Under the pieces are notes generated by a model. That model did no database searches and had not been told where the DNA came from. It saw nothing but the letters and a program-made list of their open reading frames with translations. This document shows, one piece after another, positions 9,826 through 22,249 of a stretch of DNA of 64,000 nucleotides; position 1 is the stretch's first letter; every line of letters starts with the position of its first letter. The DNA comes from Siphonodentalium dalli (Eukaryota; Mollusca; Scaphopoda; Gadilida; Siphonodentaliidae), in assembly GCA_032622095.1 (NCBI GenBank), contig CP136068.1:137277989-137341988 (forward strand), in the 5' to 3' direction. The position numbers were made by a program, and so were the translations under genes.

Positions 9826-11600
9826 TAATATAACAGAATAACTTTATTTGCCAATAATAGGCGCTTTCACAGGCAGTGAATTATGGTCGTATACATAATA
9901 ATAACACGTAAAAACAGTTATGGTTTCGATACTTGAGAGTTACGTACTGTATATAGCTAGTTGTACAATTGGAACAAAAATAATAGAATGGGCCATAGGC
10001 AGCACAATATCGGTGTAACGCGTAACAATGTACGGTATAATGTCACATGTGTTAAGGAAAATTATAAAATAATAGATTTGCAGCGTGCGTATGCCAAGGT
10101 TCTGGTGTTTACTCAAAATTTGCTTGCTGTTGTGTACGACATAAATTGGTGGTATCACTAGATGGATTTGATTGCGCACATTGTCCAGCATTGGACATTT
10201 TATCAGGAAGTGTTGCTCTTCTCCACTGCTTGATTACATAATTCGCACCATCTTTTATCTGCATCTGTACCTAAATATCTACCCTTCTCGATTTCTAAGC
10301 TGTGTGAACTAACCCTAAAACGAGCTAGCACATGCCTCTCCATTTCGTTGCCCCAGGTTATGTAGGGCTCTGGGCCTATCATCGTTCCTATCGAATAGTG
10401 AAAGTCCTGTGAGTTCTTAATTTGTTGGCTGACCCTTTTTACTTCTATTGTCGTTGAACACTTCCTGGTTCCATATAATATTGTATATGGATATTCGTTT
10501 GGTCAGAACCTTTGAACCGTTCTTTTGCTTTACTACAGATTTTACCTTATTGTTAATGCTCAGAAACTCCAGAAATGTGGCTACAAAATCGAACCCACGA
10601 TATTTTTAACCATTTTTTGCTAGTTCTGACGATTCATTGTAAGCACAGTTAAGAAGACGATCATCAGTCTTCTTAATAGTCTTGTAGTATTTGAATTGTT
10701 CAGGAGTAGATAATTTGCCGAATAACCCCAAATCTCAGATCCGTACATGTACATGATGACTGACTTAACTGTTAATTTGAAATAAGCTCTGATGCCATTG
10801 GCGCTTGCAAAACTCCCGGGTATGTATGTATGCTAATCCCAGGTATGTATTTGTCTGGGAATTTTCAATAGTCTCGCCTCGTAATAGCATTTTTTTATCC
10901 AGTCTGCCCGTTTTGTTGAAAATAATGCAAAGCCTTCTTAAAGTCAACAAAACAGGTGAATAGTTTTTGGTCCATGCAATAAACGTGTTTGTCAATAATA
11001 GTTTGCAGTAAAGACATGCGATAGCTGGGCCTCTTTCCCTTTTTGAAACCTATTTGCTCTTTACCCAGATTACGAGCGTTAACAAAATTAGTAAGCCGAT
11101 TGTTAACTCTTTGGAGAGTATCTGTAACCTCATATTCATGACGTCATGAGTAAATTTAACGTCATAGCAATAATTATTAACAAGTTCGGGTCAAAAGGGT
11201 CCAATAATTTGTTTTAATTTATGTGCATTTTTTTGTTAACGTGTGTTATCATAATCGATTGCTCTTATATATTGGGACATTATATTAATCAAAATAACTC
11301 CTATACCAATCATTTATAAATCAGATGATGAATTGAAGTCATGTCTACATAAAATAACACTTCCTGAACGACATATATGTCGTTATACTCCTCAACCGAT
11401 AGACGACATATATGTCGTTCTACTCGCCAAAGGTTAAGGATTCTTGTGAATAGTTTAGAAAGTGAAATGCTTACTGCTATCCCTTTGTAATTACTTGGAT
11501 AATCTTTGCTCCATTTTGTTAGTACTGGAGTGATTATGCTGTATGTCCACTCAACTGGGAAAAGTTCCAGTTGATAACTTGTTATTGAAAATTGTGCTCA
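9826..11600 (-). pseudogene. Decayed non-LTR retrotransposon (LINE), reverse transcriptase part
   Basis: Read on the minus strand from 11600 downwards, broken frames give a series of LINE reverse transcriptase hallmarks: Phe-Asn-Asn-Lys-Leu-Ser-Thr-Gly-Thr-Phe-Pro near 11560; Gln-Ile-Gly-Phe-Lys-Lys-Gly near 11050; Phe-Val-Asp-Phe-Lys-Lys-Ala-Phe near 10960; Ile-Phe-Asn-Lys-Thr-Gly-Arg near 10910; Tyr-Leu-Gly-Leu near 10830; and Tyr-Gly-Ser-Glu-Ile-Trp-Gly near 10740. Multiple frameshifts and stops are present, so it is inactive. The 3' end is probably near 9826, where the minus strand reads AATAAAG. About 280 bp at roughly 11160-11440 is non-homologous and looks like a later insertion. The family was not assigned. 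Confidence 0.7.
11368..11420. repeat. Paired 16-bp palindromes ACGACATATATGTCGT
   Basis: The perfect palindrome ACGACATATATGTCGT occurs twice, 35 bp apart centre to centre, inside the sequence that interrupts the LINE relic. Function unknown; could be part of a small inserted element. Confidence 0.7.
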
Positions 11601-12084
11601 AAGGTCCCATGAGTTCTGGCCGTTTAAATATTCTGTTTATTAGTTTACCTCCGCGCTTGTTATTTTTAAGCGAATATATTTAGATAATTAACATTTTTCA
11701 CCTGGTACCTGAAACCTTCCAATTGATCACAAATTCCAACCAAATCACCCCTTATAATTGGAAATTTTCTAAGAGGGCGAAATAATATCATATTTTATTG
11801 AAAATAAGAGAAATATCCAGCGCATTTATAATATACATTGGTTGTTTATTTACAAGAACAGAAACACCACATCATTGTTTCTTTCCGAATTTCCAAATTG
11901 CTGCATTTTTACAACCGTTAAAGGTGGCCTATCCGTTCCTACAACAAGTGTTATATAGTTCCATGGGTATATATAAAATAATAAATATGAATCGAATACC
12001 TCTGGAAACGGTTCTATGAATTAATATTGATTTTATTTCTATTTTTTTTATGGTATAATACATGCATTGAATTGGAGACATTTT
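11601..12084. other. Intergenic, nothing recognised
   Basis: AT-rich; one 73-codon chance frame at 11798-12019. Confidence 0.4.
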
Positions 12085-12088
12085 ACCA

Positions 12089-12168
12089 CTGTGTAGGAAC
12101 TGTTACATCGGAAATAGTTCTATCGCCGGTTTGTGATGGTTCTTGCCTGATTTGTGACGATTCTTGCT
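12089..12168 (+). repeat. Dispersed repeat, inverted partner at 18.7 kb
   Basis: The stretch containing CTGTGTAGGAACTGTTACAT and TCTATCGCCGGTTTGTGATG recurs in reverse complement at 18658-18740 with few differences, extending for about 80 bp. The copies lie 6.5 kb apart in opposite orientation. Confidence 0.75.
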
Positions 12169-13137
12169 GATCGAAATTATACATTTTCACGACTTTTTGA
12201 CAGTTAAAACGCAATTTTGAGGCATCTAGGTGATAAATCGATTAGTTATTTTCGATCCCATAACAATCTGTGGCACCAATGAGTGTTTTAATAACGAAAA
12301 ATTCATTGTGCGAGTCATAACAACGACAAGAACCGAGAATTTTGATTATTGTTTGGGTTCTCTCCTGATCGAGTCCGTTCTATCCCCATTAATCGTTCTA
12401 TACGGGTAAAACTATTGCTAATATTTCCCATTGGTACATGGTTCAAACTGCAAATTTTGTGAAAGTATACAAAGATAAACACAACAAACTATGCATTAAG
12501 TTGAAATTTGCACCACTTGTCATCAATTTTGATGAATTACACTGCCTTCCTATGCCTATTCAATAACCGTGTTACGCCTATCAAAATTGACGAAGTCGCA
12601 GCTAGTTTGAAAAATAACGCACATTGTACGCCAAACATTGGCATGAGTCAATAGCCGGTTAACTGTAGTGAAATTTCATGGCACTGGAGCGTAGACTTCG
12701 GAAAGCGTGAGCGTAAACGGGATATATAGAGTGATCTGTCTTTTATGTTTTGTTGTCTATTTCCGTTGAAGGATTTCAACTCAGCAAAATTGCCAAAAAA
12801 AGCCAAAAATAACAAGTTAAAAGTTAGTTGACACCCATTCTGATGAAGTTTATGTTGGCCACCCGCTTGCTGGGTGCTGATTACATAGGTTAGGTTGTTG
12901 TTTAGGTGCTATAATTCGTCATTTATTTACCGTGCGTGTTCTGCTATTCGCCACTCGATCTGACCGGCAATCACTCAGGGTTTGCTCTCTAACTTCTAAG
13001 CCTCTAGACAGACTCAGATTCCCATTGAGAGATACATGGTAACAACCACTGACGCAACTAATTGTAACCAGTCGCCTGTAAGATGGAATAATTTCTTTAT
13101 ACCAGTAAATTATATCTTGTTTAATATTAAATTATTA

Positions 13138-13510
13138 AAGTGATGTGAAACATTCAGGTAGGGTGATCAAATAGAAATATAGATTAATCTTGATCAAAGT
13201 TGTTATTTTTACGAACATAAATCCAAATTTACAACACACACCGTCATTCTTATATATCAATTAAATTCAATGACTCTCGTTGGCGAAATCATTTGCGGTC
13301 ATTTATCGCAGTTTGTTGTGTCCCGAATCGAGATGTAAATATTTACAATTGCGCGTTGTTCAGGCGATGTTTTCACTTTCAGTGGAGTGGTGTGGTCAAT
13401 TTCATTGAGTTTTTCGGGGATGTTAAAATTTTACAATCCACCAGTTGACCCAGTGCCTGAGTTCTCACTTGACAGTGTAATGCACCCGAACAAGTCCGTA
13501 ATATGTCTTT
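13138..13510 (+). repeat. Segmental-duplication block (partner at 44.7 kb)
   Basis: Begins AGTGATGTGAAACATTCAGG and continues colinear with 44723-45090 for about 360 bp, including GGTAGGGTGATCAAATAGAAAT, ACTCTCGTTGGCGAAAT and GTCCCGAATCGAGA. Part of the downstream flank of GPCR units 1 and 3. Confidence 0.75.
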
Positions 13511-14062
13511 AAATAAAATAAAAAAACAAATTTGATGAAGTGAAAACAATTTAATTATGTCACATGCCTTTGACTTACTAGTAGTCGCTCCGAATATGCA
13601 AAATCACCCCCGGACAACTGACCTTGACTTGGTAGTCAGGCATCCTCAGGGATAATCCGGAAACAGGTAAATACCGGTACTAATACTAAACCTTTAACTT
13701 TGACTCAATCAGCCAATGGAAGTTTTACAAAATCATGTGACAATTATTCAAAAGAGAACAAGTGAAGTCGACCCCATAATTATGAAGATGACCCAATAAA
13801 ACGATGACCCGACGCGAAGTCGGCCCCGATGATTAGATGGGCATTGAATTTTCCCAAATTTTCTTTCCAATATAATCTGATCATAGTCTAGTTATTTATC
13901 ATTTATACAGTAGCCTAATGTATTACGTTACTGTGCTGAAAATTTGGGTGTAATGTTTTCGAATTTATATCAATAAAACATAATGAGTAGTAACACATTT
14001 TACATCATTCATGGTGGACCACTCACTGCTTAGGATATATATGTACCTAATTTGAAGTTATT
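13511..14062. other. Intergenic, nothing recognised
   Basis: AT-rich sequence without gene-like frames or noticed repeats. Confidence 0.4.
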
Positions 14063-14436
14063 AACGCTGAAATGGTCACTATCACCCCTTTCGTTCAGTT
14101 GGGTACCCAGCTTTTTTAAATTTTCAGTTGGGTATCCAGCTTTTGTCAAATTTACATTTGGGTACCCAGAGAGTGATTTAATTAGTGATTGCCGTCAGTT
14201 GATTGCGAAATGAACCTGTTAAAATTTGTGTATACTTGTTTATATATGAATTATGATGTATATTCATCGCGATGCTTCATACTAATAGCAGAGAAGAATG
14301 CATAGGACATAGGTACTTCAGATCGACTGCTCATAAAGCTGCGCACCAAACTGTAAAACCTGGGTACCCAACTGAAATTTTTTAAAAGCTGGTACCCAAC
14401 TGAACGAAAGGAGGAGACAATGACCATTTCAGCGTT
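14063..14436 (+). mobile_element. Fold-back element with ~80-bp terminal inverted repeats
   Basis: Left arm (14063-14140) begins AACGCTGAAATGGTCA and contains TTTCGTTCAGTTGGGTACCC and a second GTTGGGTATCCAGC copy. The right arm (about 14358-14436) is its reverse complement and ends TGACCATTTCAGCGTT. Both ends are flanked by ATT, consistent with a 3-bp target duplication. The centre (14141-14357) shows no coding capacity. Non-autonomous DNA element; superfamily not assigned. Confidence 0.75.
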
Positions 14437-14441
14437 ATTAA

Positions 14442-15343
14442 CCCTTTCATGGCTGGAGCTTCCTGAATATTGGCAAAAACCCTGATATAAGAGAATGCAT
14501 TGGTTTAACAATGTTAACCTTGATCTTGTAAGCCAGTGAATTATCTTATATATGCGAGGCTCCCTATCGCATATATAAGACAAGAGCATCGCTAGGGCGT
14601 GGCAAAATACGCCCTTTAGCCATTTCGAATTGTACTATCGCAAAATAAGATAATACTTTGAGCTTACATTTAAAGAAAATCTGATATACCCCTAATTTCA
14701 ATGCCAAAATGTGGTCAAATTCTAAGTCGAAAAATGGCCATAACTCATGTAAAAATAATTAGACATGGCGTGTAGTTTTAGCTGGGGAATACACATACCA
14801 GCTTTGGTTCAGCTCAAATAATAAAAACTGGAGTTATCGGTCGGAAACCAAAATGTTATGAAATTGGTCAAATTCTAAGTTGAAAAAGGGCCGTAACTCA
14901 TGTAACAATAATTGGACGGAACCCATATTCGAACTTGGCCTGTAACTTTTGCTGAGATATACACATATCAACTTTGGTTCAGATCAAATATTCCAAACTG
15001 GAGTTATCGGTCGGAAACCAAAAATGTTAACAGACGGTAAAATTCTAAGTCGAAAAAGGGCCGTAACTCATGTAAAAATACTTGGACGGAACCCATATTC
15101 GAACTTGGCCTGTATCTTTAGCTGGAAAATACACATACCAACTTTGGTTCAGATCAAATAATCCAAACTGGAGTTATCTATCGGAAACCAAAAATGTTAA
15201 CGGACGGACGGACAGACAGACGGAAGGACAGACGGACGGACAGACTGATAACATGATACGACCTTTTTTTTTAAAGGGCGTATAATAATGCACTGGTACA
15301 CAGCCTTTAATACTGCACCAGCGCAGCTCCCGCCATGAAATGG
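14442..15343 (+). mobile_element. TTAA element of the CCCTTTCATG family, ~0.9 kb
   Basis: Flanked by TTAA at 14438-14441 and 15344-15347. The left end reads CCCTTTCATGGCTGGAGCT and the right end AGCTCCCGCCATGAAATGG, imperfect inverted repeats of about 19 bp. It contains a decayed version of the TATATATGCGAG hairpin (about 14484-14584), then three diverged tandem units of about 150-170 bp (14700-15200; GCCGTAACTCATGTAAAAAT ... ACTGGAGTTATCGGTCGGAAACC), and a GGACGGACAGAC microsatellite. The tandem part is a common dispersed animal repeat and may have inserted secondarily. Confidence 0.7.
15202..15247 (+). repeat. (GGAC/AGAC)n microsatellite
   Basis: Tetranucleotide run of GGAC, AGAC and GGAA units at the end of the tandem repeat block. 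Confidence 0.9.
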
Positions 15344-15347
15344 TTAA

Positions 15348-16014
15348 GTAGGCCTTCATTATTTTTTTGTATTTTCCTGACCTGTCAATTACCCATACAA
15401 AATGATCAGATGCATCCTTGCCAGAAAAGTTATTGTTAATCTCATTCTGTGTAGACAGAAGTGGTTGACCCTAGTCCCAGGTATATGAAAATACTTAACA
15501 GATCGTTGGTATCTATCTTGTTGACTGTGTCAGAGTACCGGTATACATATACATAACAAGCATTGATATACAATAATACTGTATTCTCCTGTTAATGATG
15601 TGCCATGCATACATTTATACATTTACTGTATTAATTTATGAGAAATGACATAATTTTTTTTTCAAAAATACACGGTCTTTCGATCACTGTTTAATGGTTG
15701 ACTATGTTCACAGTACACAGTACCGATTCTTCTGAATATATATGCAGCATTTTAAATTAATGGAATTCATGTCCTAGTTTACGGCTGTTACATATGTACA
15801 TTTCTGGACACGTAATTCAATATTGTTCCATCTGACAATTTTAATAGGTAATCTGTTTATACTCATTCTTAATTCTCCGAGTGTTATTAAATATTTCTAA
15901 TTCAAAATATTCAAAATAAATATTGTGTTAAATATGTGATAAACATTACCTATACTAGAGCCATATTCAGACTAGTTTCCCAATTAATTCTAAAACTGCT
16001 GATAGTCAGCCATC
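15348..16014. other. Intergenic, nothing recognised
   Basis: AT-rich, no gene-like frame. Confidence 0.4.
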
Positions 16015-16018
16015 TTAA

Positions 16019-16158
16019 CCCTTTCATGAGGGGAGTCGCACTGGTGCAGATCATGTGCCATGTGCATTCTCTTATATATGCCAGGCTCAATATGGGAGAC
16101 TTACATATATAAGAAAATGCGCTGGCACAGGATCTTTAATGCTCCCATCATGAAAGGG
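16019..16158 (+). mobile_element. Small TTAA MITE of the CCCTTTCATG family, 140 bp
   Basis: Flanked by TTAA at 16015-16018 and 16159-16162. Ends CCCTTTCATGAGGGGAG and CTCCCATCATGAAAGGG form imperfect inverted repeats. The centre is a diverged copy of the hairpin seen in the CCCTTTACCC family (GCATTCTCTTATATATGCCA ... ACATATATAAGAAAATGCGC, then GGCACAGG), so the two TTAA families share their core. No coding capacity. Confidence 0.85.
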
Positions 16159-16162
16159 TTAA

Positions 16163-18657
16163 GATTTAATTGTAATCGGCAGATGGTGTCACCATCATGA
16201 GTTTACAAACAAAGCTGATTTTTCTATTGTTTGCATGTATGTGCATCAATTTTAGCATAAGGTTTCTGGAAATTTAATAAGTCACATTTGGTTCTTTAAA
16301 CATGTTTTTTTTAGTGTTGTTCAGATGTGTGGAATCCTGGCAGAATACTTTATTTCAATATCTCAGGAAACAGATGTTGTGTTTTTGTTTGAAAAAAATT
16401 TATGGTTATATTTGACTTTATTTTTTAATAAACTAATTTCAACAAAAAATAATAATGTCACTTTGCCCACTGTTTATCATTGTATCTGGAGGTAGTAGAA
16501 ACTATGATGTCAGTTCCTGTATTCAGTTTTAAAATAAGTTCTACAAGTTCTTCATATACAGTTTCAACTATAATTTTGGCTTATCTGTGAAGTTGAGTTA
16601 TTAATGCATCTACTTTTCATATGCAGCTATTAAAGCATATATATACAAGCACGATAACCTTTCACTCAATCATATTTTAGATTGACTAGGGATCTCTGAT
16701 TTTTTAATAAAAGATATAAAAAAGCAAAGAATCCTACAGTTACAAATATTATTATATGGATGTTAAACCTTTGGTTACTAAATGCTCAACACAATTAAAT
16801 TCAGCATGCAGTAACAGATTGTTTGAATTATTAGCTAAACATTCATACAAATGAATCATTAGAAATCAGTGTTATGGGTGTCTGAACCTAGCTATTATAA
16901 GGCACATTATTATTCCTCGCTGATAACGTGCCAATTGAGCAGGGACGTGGCCTGGAGGGTCTCCAATGTTGGGGCATCCACCTTGGAATTTCCAACCGCA
17001 CCATCCCCTTGAAACAGACAAAACTCATGTTCAAGGCCGCCCCCTCCCATGGGCCTGGGCTTTGGTTTTCTCCAACTGCATGACACATTATAGCTCTCGA
17101 TTGTATGATATTCTGAAGTGAATTGATCAGTAGCCTTTGATAGGCCACTATGCAAACCGGGGGAGAAACTCAGGATACATGGGCCCCAGTGAGAAAATGT
17201 GGATATCTGAACCTGAAAATTGCAAAAATCATCTAGACCGGCTTCAATATTCCCAAATGTTGGACGTTTCCAACCTGGTGCCCCACCACCCCCATAAGAT
17301 TGGAAATGTTTCCAACATATGGAGAGAGAGATTATTTATTTGCAAAAGAGCATACATTATTTAATACAAAGCATATTAATTAAATGGAATTAGAATCTTT
17401 GTCCATTCAACCAGTTTATTGCCAATTTGGGGTGGGGTGGGGTAAATGTGATATAGAAAACTAGATCACACCTGCTCCATACTTCCTGCCCACCCCATCA
17501 TGAGTGTTGGATCAACTCTAAAGAAGAGGTGTCCATTTGTATATGTCAAATATGGTTGATTACATGTTTGAAGTGTAGGAAAGTATGCAAATGTTGGTCT
17601 AAAAATGACAAATTCCCCACTATTAAATTGTTGTCAAATCAAACTAAGATAACAATTTCAACATATCGTTGGTGTTAAAATTCAAACCAATCTATTGTAA
17701 GATAAGAATTTTGTAACTGTTGAACATTTTTACCAAAGTTGGGGTTGACACAAATTAAGCACCCCCTCCCCAAGTCCCCCACCACCAATCACGTCATAAC
17801 CTATCAATGATTTAGTTGAACGTGATTTCATAAGTTATATTCATGTCTGGGCGACAAACATGTGTAAATGTCCCTCAGGCGGACTTCAGAGGGGGAAATA
17901 TGATGGCGCTGGCATTGAAATATTGTCACACCTGGATCTTTCAATAATGCCTAGATTAAGTAAATGAATATAACATCTCATATTCTCCTGAGAGTAGATT
18001 TATATTACCATTGGTCATTTATATAGGCGGGCATGATTGTGATACTATACTCATCGGGACTTTCAATATTTTATTTCTGCCTATTAATGTCACTTAATCT
18101 CCCGCATTAGGTATTTATTGTCTTATTTGTTAATATACCTGTTCTATTATGCAAATTACATAAGCTACAGTCATTATCTGGTTTAAAATGTCAGATACAC
18201 AAGACGATTTTCGGACCCAAGTCCAGAAATCGTTCGAATAAATATCATGGACAGAACCGTCACAGCCATGATCGGTTTGAAATAGAACCATAACACGCAC
18301 CCGTGTTGATTACGAGGTCACAGCTCCCAATTATCCACCCCTATCGGGATACTTTCTCAGTTATTTTACAGAAGAATAACACGGGTACACTTTATAGTCA
18401 GTGTTTGTCTTCAGAATGCCTTTCATATTTTATACGCCACGAAACACAAAGAAATTGCGACCACGTGGCTTGCTTTTCAGTGATAACATGTTGATATTTA
18501 CGCGTTAACTCGATAATACCGAGTTAATTGTGGTCTAGAGCTCAGGTTTCGATAACACGGCACTCCTGTAGCCTCTGTTCATTCAGGAAAGTATAATCTA
18601 TTCAAGATATCTATAATTATGCGTGATTTTGTCACAAAAATTATTATTTTCAATCAT
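16163..18657. other. Intergenic, nothing recognised
   Basis: Over 2 kb of AT-rich DNA with only short chance frames. A G-rich stretch (GGGGTGGGGTGGGGT) lies near 17430 and a C-rich one near 17765. No repeat partner or conserved domain was noticed. Confidence 0.4.
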
Positions 18658-18740
18658 CAGGAACCGTAACAAATCAGACAAGAACCATCACACTACCGGC
18701 GATAGAACGATTTCCGATGTAACAGTTCCTACACAGTGCA
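18658..18740 (-). repeat. Inverted copy of the 12.1-kb dispersed repeat
   Basis: Reverse complement of 12089-12168, including CATCACACTACCGGCGATAGA and ATGTAACAGTTCCTACACAG. Confidence 0.75.
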
Positions 18741-19539
18741 TTTTACGGTCTATTCTAAAAGTAGTAACAAAAAATGTCCCAATTAATTATCGCACTGTAT
18801 AAGAAAATATCGATATAACAATCAATTATTAATAGACAGAAGTCCGGACATATGTATAACACGTATTTTAGAAGAGGTAATCCATCCTTACAGCTTAGAA
18901 TATCGGTAGTTCAGTACTGGTACATATTCATTGGATTTACAATAAACATAAAAGTCTGTGGTGACAACATATAATAATGTGAACCAGTATTGGGGGTCAC
19001 TATCAACATATTAGTGTGACACACCCGAGCGTAAGTACATTGAAGTATTGTCCTGGTCCAGGGACAATTTTGAATAAATAAATAGGTTCAATTTGGTTCA
19101 TTTTGGTAGTCATATTGGACGCGGACTAGATTACAAATTTGGCAGTATATTATTAAACTATTTGGTATAACTATGAGGTACTGATAAAATTGGTGAAAAA
19201 ATGTGCGGGGGGGGGGGGGGGACATGTCATATATGCCCTCCGGCTGCGTCGCCTCTGACTATAGATTTATCATGTTATTCTGTAAGGCACCGCCAACTTC
19301 TTCGTGAGTTTGTTCAGCTCATTGTCATTTAGATTAGTACCAGCGGTTTGTTCCACAGGTATCTACATGTGGAACACACCGGACAAATCAATAAACAATA
19401 GCTCTGACGGCTAAAGAAAGCCCACAAGCCAATGATTCACTGAAATGGATATCTGGAACATACATAGAAAGAGGTAGGCAATTAACTGATGTTACACTCT
19501 CCCCGTCTGTCTGTCTTGTTTCCAATTGATTTAAAGCCA
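18741..19539. other. Intergenic with a poly-G tract
   Basis: Contains an uninterrupted run of 16 G at about 19206-19221 and nothing recognisable as a gene. Confidence 0.5.
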
Positions 19540-19985
19540 CTTGGCGGTTTGCGCCCAAAAGTACACCTATGGTAATATTCGCTTTCGATTGTTTTCTCGG
19601 TATCTAAAATAGGTTGATAAATACTTGAAATACCTTTCAACGGGCATTATATATCACAGACAGACGCATTGAAGTCATAAAAACACTAATTTACACACGA
19701 TATTTGGGCCCCAAATTTACAACAGCTATGTGCACGGTATTAAACAGAAAAGAACGTTCCGTTTTAGACTATAATATTCCTGATATGGTACAAATAATGA
19801 GTTTGTTTCAATTATATGCGAAAATGAATGTGACCATGGCAAGTAAATTTCAGAGCATACGAAGCCGGTATATCAATATTTCGTGTTATTATGAACCTAT
19901 CTTATACATCCATCCAAATTACATATACAAAATTTGGAAGCGCGAATGAGCCATGTCCGTTTTTAGATATCAAAAAGTGTGATGG
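19540..19985 (+). repeat. Dispersed ~400-bp repeat (partner at 52.2 kb)
   Basis: Colinear with 52160-52445: AAAGCCACTTGGCGGTTTG, GAACGTTCCGTTTTAG, CAGAGCATACGAAGCCGGTA, ATCAATATTTCGTGTTATT and GCGAATGAGCCATGTCCGTTT appear in the same order. The 81-codon frame inside is interrupted in the other copy, so it is not a gene. Confidence 0.7.
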
Positions 19986-20060
19986 AGGTATCTGCATAAA
20001 TTGTGAAAACAATATGGACACCAGTGAGTTTGTAAAACAACATGGACACCAGTGAGTTTA
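19985..20060 (+). repeat. Two-copy tandem of a 28-bp unit
   Basis: Two adjacent copies of ACAA(T/C)ATGGACACCAGTGAGTTT (about 20010-20033 and 20037-20060). Confidence 0.8.
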
Positions 20061-20353
20061 TATACCTGGCGCCTGGTGGCCATTCCTATTCTATAAGAAA
20101 GAGAAATATTTTCAGCATTTGGCTTGGAAACAGAAAATCATACATTTTACTACCATCTAATATAATTTATTTTCAATACCTCCATTTCTGGAGAAGAATA
20201 TTTACAGCAAGGTATTTACAATTGTGTACATAACAAGTGTGAACAATGTACAATCTATAAGATGTGTGGCAGGGCATGTAACAGTTGGGTAAGTTGCGGT
20301 TGATGCCTGACATATGATGGCGTGTGGAATCATCTACGGCTGGTGGTCATAGG

Positions 20354-20680
20354 TTATCCTCTAATCAGGGAGCACACGGCAAGAAGATACGCAGCGGAGA
20401 ACAGAATTATTGTATGCTTGTTCTCGATTAGATGGTGTGGTTGTCCTGGAAACTTCCCTCCAAGAATCAGTGCTGAAAGTTCTTCGTCGCTCAAAGAATC
20501 GTGCATGAAGATAAATACAGACACTCCATAGTGGTTGAGAATAGTCTCCCAGTAGCTATTACGTAATGAAAGAATAACTTCCGAAGAGCAATACCTCATT
20601 GCGTGGAGAAGTTCGTTGTTGTACTGCTGATCACATTTAAATTTAAATTTAAATACAAGTATCTTGGCTTAGTTTGACTT
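20354..20680 (-). other. Uncharacterised open frame, possible exon
   Basis: A minus-strand frame stays open for about 105 codons from about 20680 down to 20354, with an internal ATG at 20597. It encodes a fairly ordinary-looking globular segment (for example SLSDEELSALILGG near the middle), less biased than most frames in the window. I recognise no domain, and no clear splice donor or poly-A signal fixes its ends. It may be an exon, an old retroposed fragment or chance. Confidence 0.25.
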
Positions 20681-20767
20681 CTTTCGGAGCTCTTGTATGA
20701 CTACATCTTCGTGGAAATATTTCATCTGGTCGTCATGATCCCCATCTGTATACCAGGAGACTACTGA

Positions 20768-21167
20768 TTAACCCATTACCCAACAGAACGGCCCTGTGCC
20801 AATGCATTATCTTATATATGCGAGTCGACCATAGGTCGCCTCGCATATATAAGAGAATGCATTGGCTTAACACATTAAAAATTATAAAATTGTTAAAGAA
20901 TGTAAGAAAAAATGGTAAAAAGTGTTAAAAAAAGATTTTTTTTAGGCCAATGCATTCTCTTATATATGCGAGGCGACCTATGGTCGACTCGCATATATAA
21001 GAGAATGCATTGGCACAGGGCATAACTGTAACTATCACAATGTGGTCAAGGAGCCGGTTCCAATGATATCCATATTTGTATGGTTTTATTGAGACAGACC
21101 GAAGATATTTTAGGCTGTTGAAGCTTTATTTGGCCGGTCTTGGCCGGTTTGTTGGGTAAAGGGTTAA
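20768..21167 (+). mobile_element. piggyBac-like TTAA MITE, copy 2
   Basis: 392-bp element between TTAA at 20768-20771 and 21164-21167; same orientation and almost the same sequence as copy 1, including both 67-bp palindromes (about 20799-20865 and 20947-21013). One arm carries ATTATCTTATATATG instead of ATTCTCTTATATATG, and the left end is CCCATTACCC. Confidence 0.9.
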
Positions 21168-21639
21168 TGATGCCAAACATAAGGGTGTAACCGCCTACCA
21201 CCCATGGATCCTGCATATCAGTAGGCAAGGAGAGGTGACTCCTGCTTACCGTTTAAGAAAATATATAATCCAAGTCATGGTTATTTCACACTAATATGAT
21301 AAAGCACACACATGTTTTTCTGAAGTAATGTTAAATAATTCGTCTCACCAAGATATATGAGAGTGACTTAAATAAAAATGTCATTTTGCCGGATAAACTA
21401 TAAAAAAAAAAGAGAACAATTTGATGATACATGTAAAAACCGTCAAACCATCCTTGTTGTTGAAAACTGGTTAAATTGGCATATGGCTTCAAGCATCTGA
21501 TGTGCAAGTTAAGAAATGGGTATGGCACTTCCAAATCACCCGAATATAACGAACCAGACAGGGGTTGTGACACCCTCAAATATAAAATGAAAGTGTCAAT
21601 GACACTGTAGCTCAACTTGGATAGAGGATAATTTCATGT

Positions 21640-21960
21640 GCTACAGTCAATTAAACGACATATATACATTAAAATCCACTGGGGGCCACATTCTTCAACG
21701 AAATTCGAAAACGATTTGATGGCTTCCATCTTGAGGTCAGCCGAAGATCCATATGAAGTTTGGTGATGATCGGATGAGAGATGAAGTCTGTTTGTTTTGC
21801 CAAAGGATTTAGTCATGCGAAGAGTTAAATCCAAGATGACTGCTGGTGGCCATGTTTTTAACGAATTTCGGAAAAGGGGAGGCTCACATCTAGTGGTCAC
21901 CCCGTACATCCATATGCAGTTTGGTGACGATCGGATGAGAGATGATTATTATTATTATGA
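21640..21960 (+). repeat. Two-unit ~170-bp tandem repeat
   Basis: Two diverged units each containing CGATTTGATGGC/AGATGACTGCTGGTGGC, then CATATG.AGTTTGGTGA.GATCGGATGAGAGATGA. The second unit ends in a TTATTATTA run. Resembles a common dispersed repeat; frames across it are spurious. Confidence 0.65.
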
Positions 21961-22249
21961 CGATATATATATGTATGGTTAAAATTCACCAATAAGTCTA
22001 ATGCTATACCGATATTGCAACACGTATCGTACAAGGTATAGTTTCAGATTGGCCGTGTCTTCAGGCGGCAATCAATGAGTACGTTACTATAAATAGAAAA
22101 AAAATAGTGGGCGATTAGGTGTCCTACTGGGGTACTAAAATAGTATCGCAGTATGGTGCCAAACAGAACGCGATAAAGTGACGTACGATATACTATCGTA
22201 ACATAATATAGCAGTGTACAGCCTTCATTAGTATCCTTGTTTATTGAAT

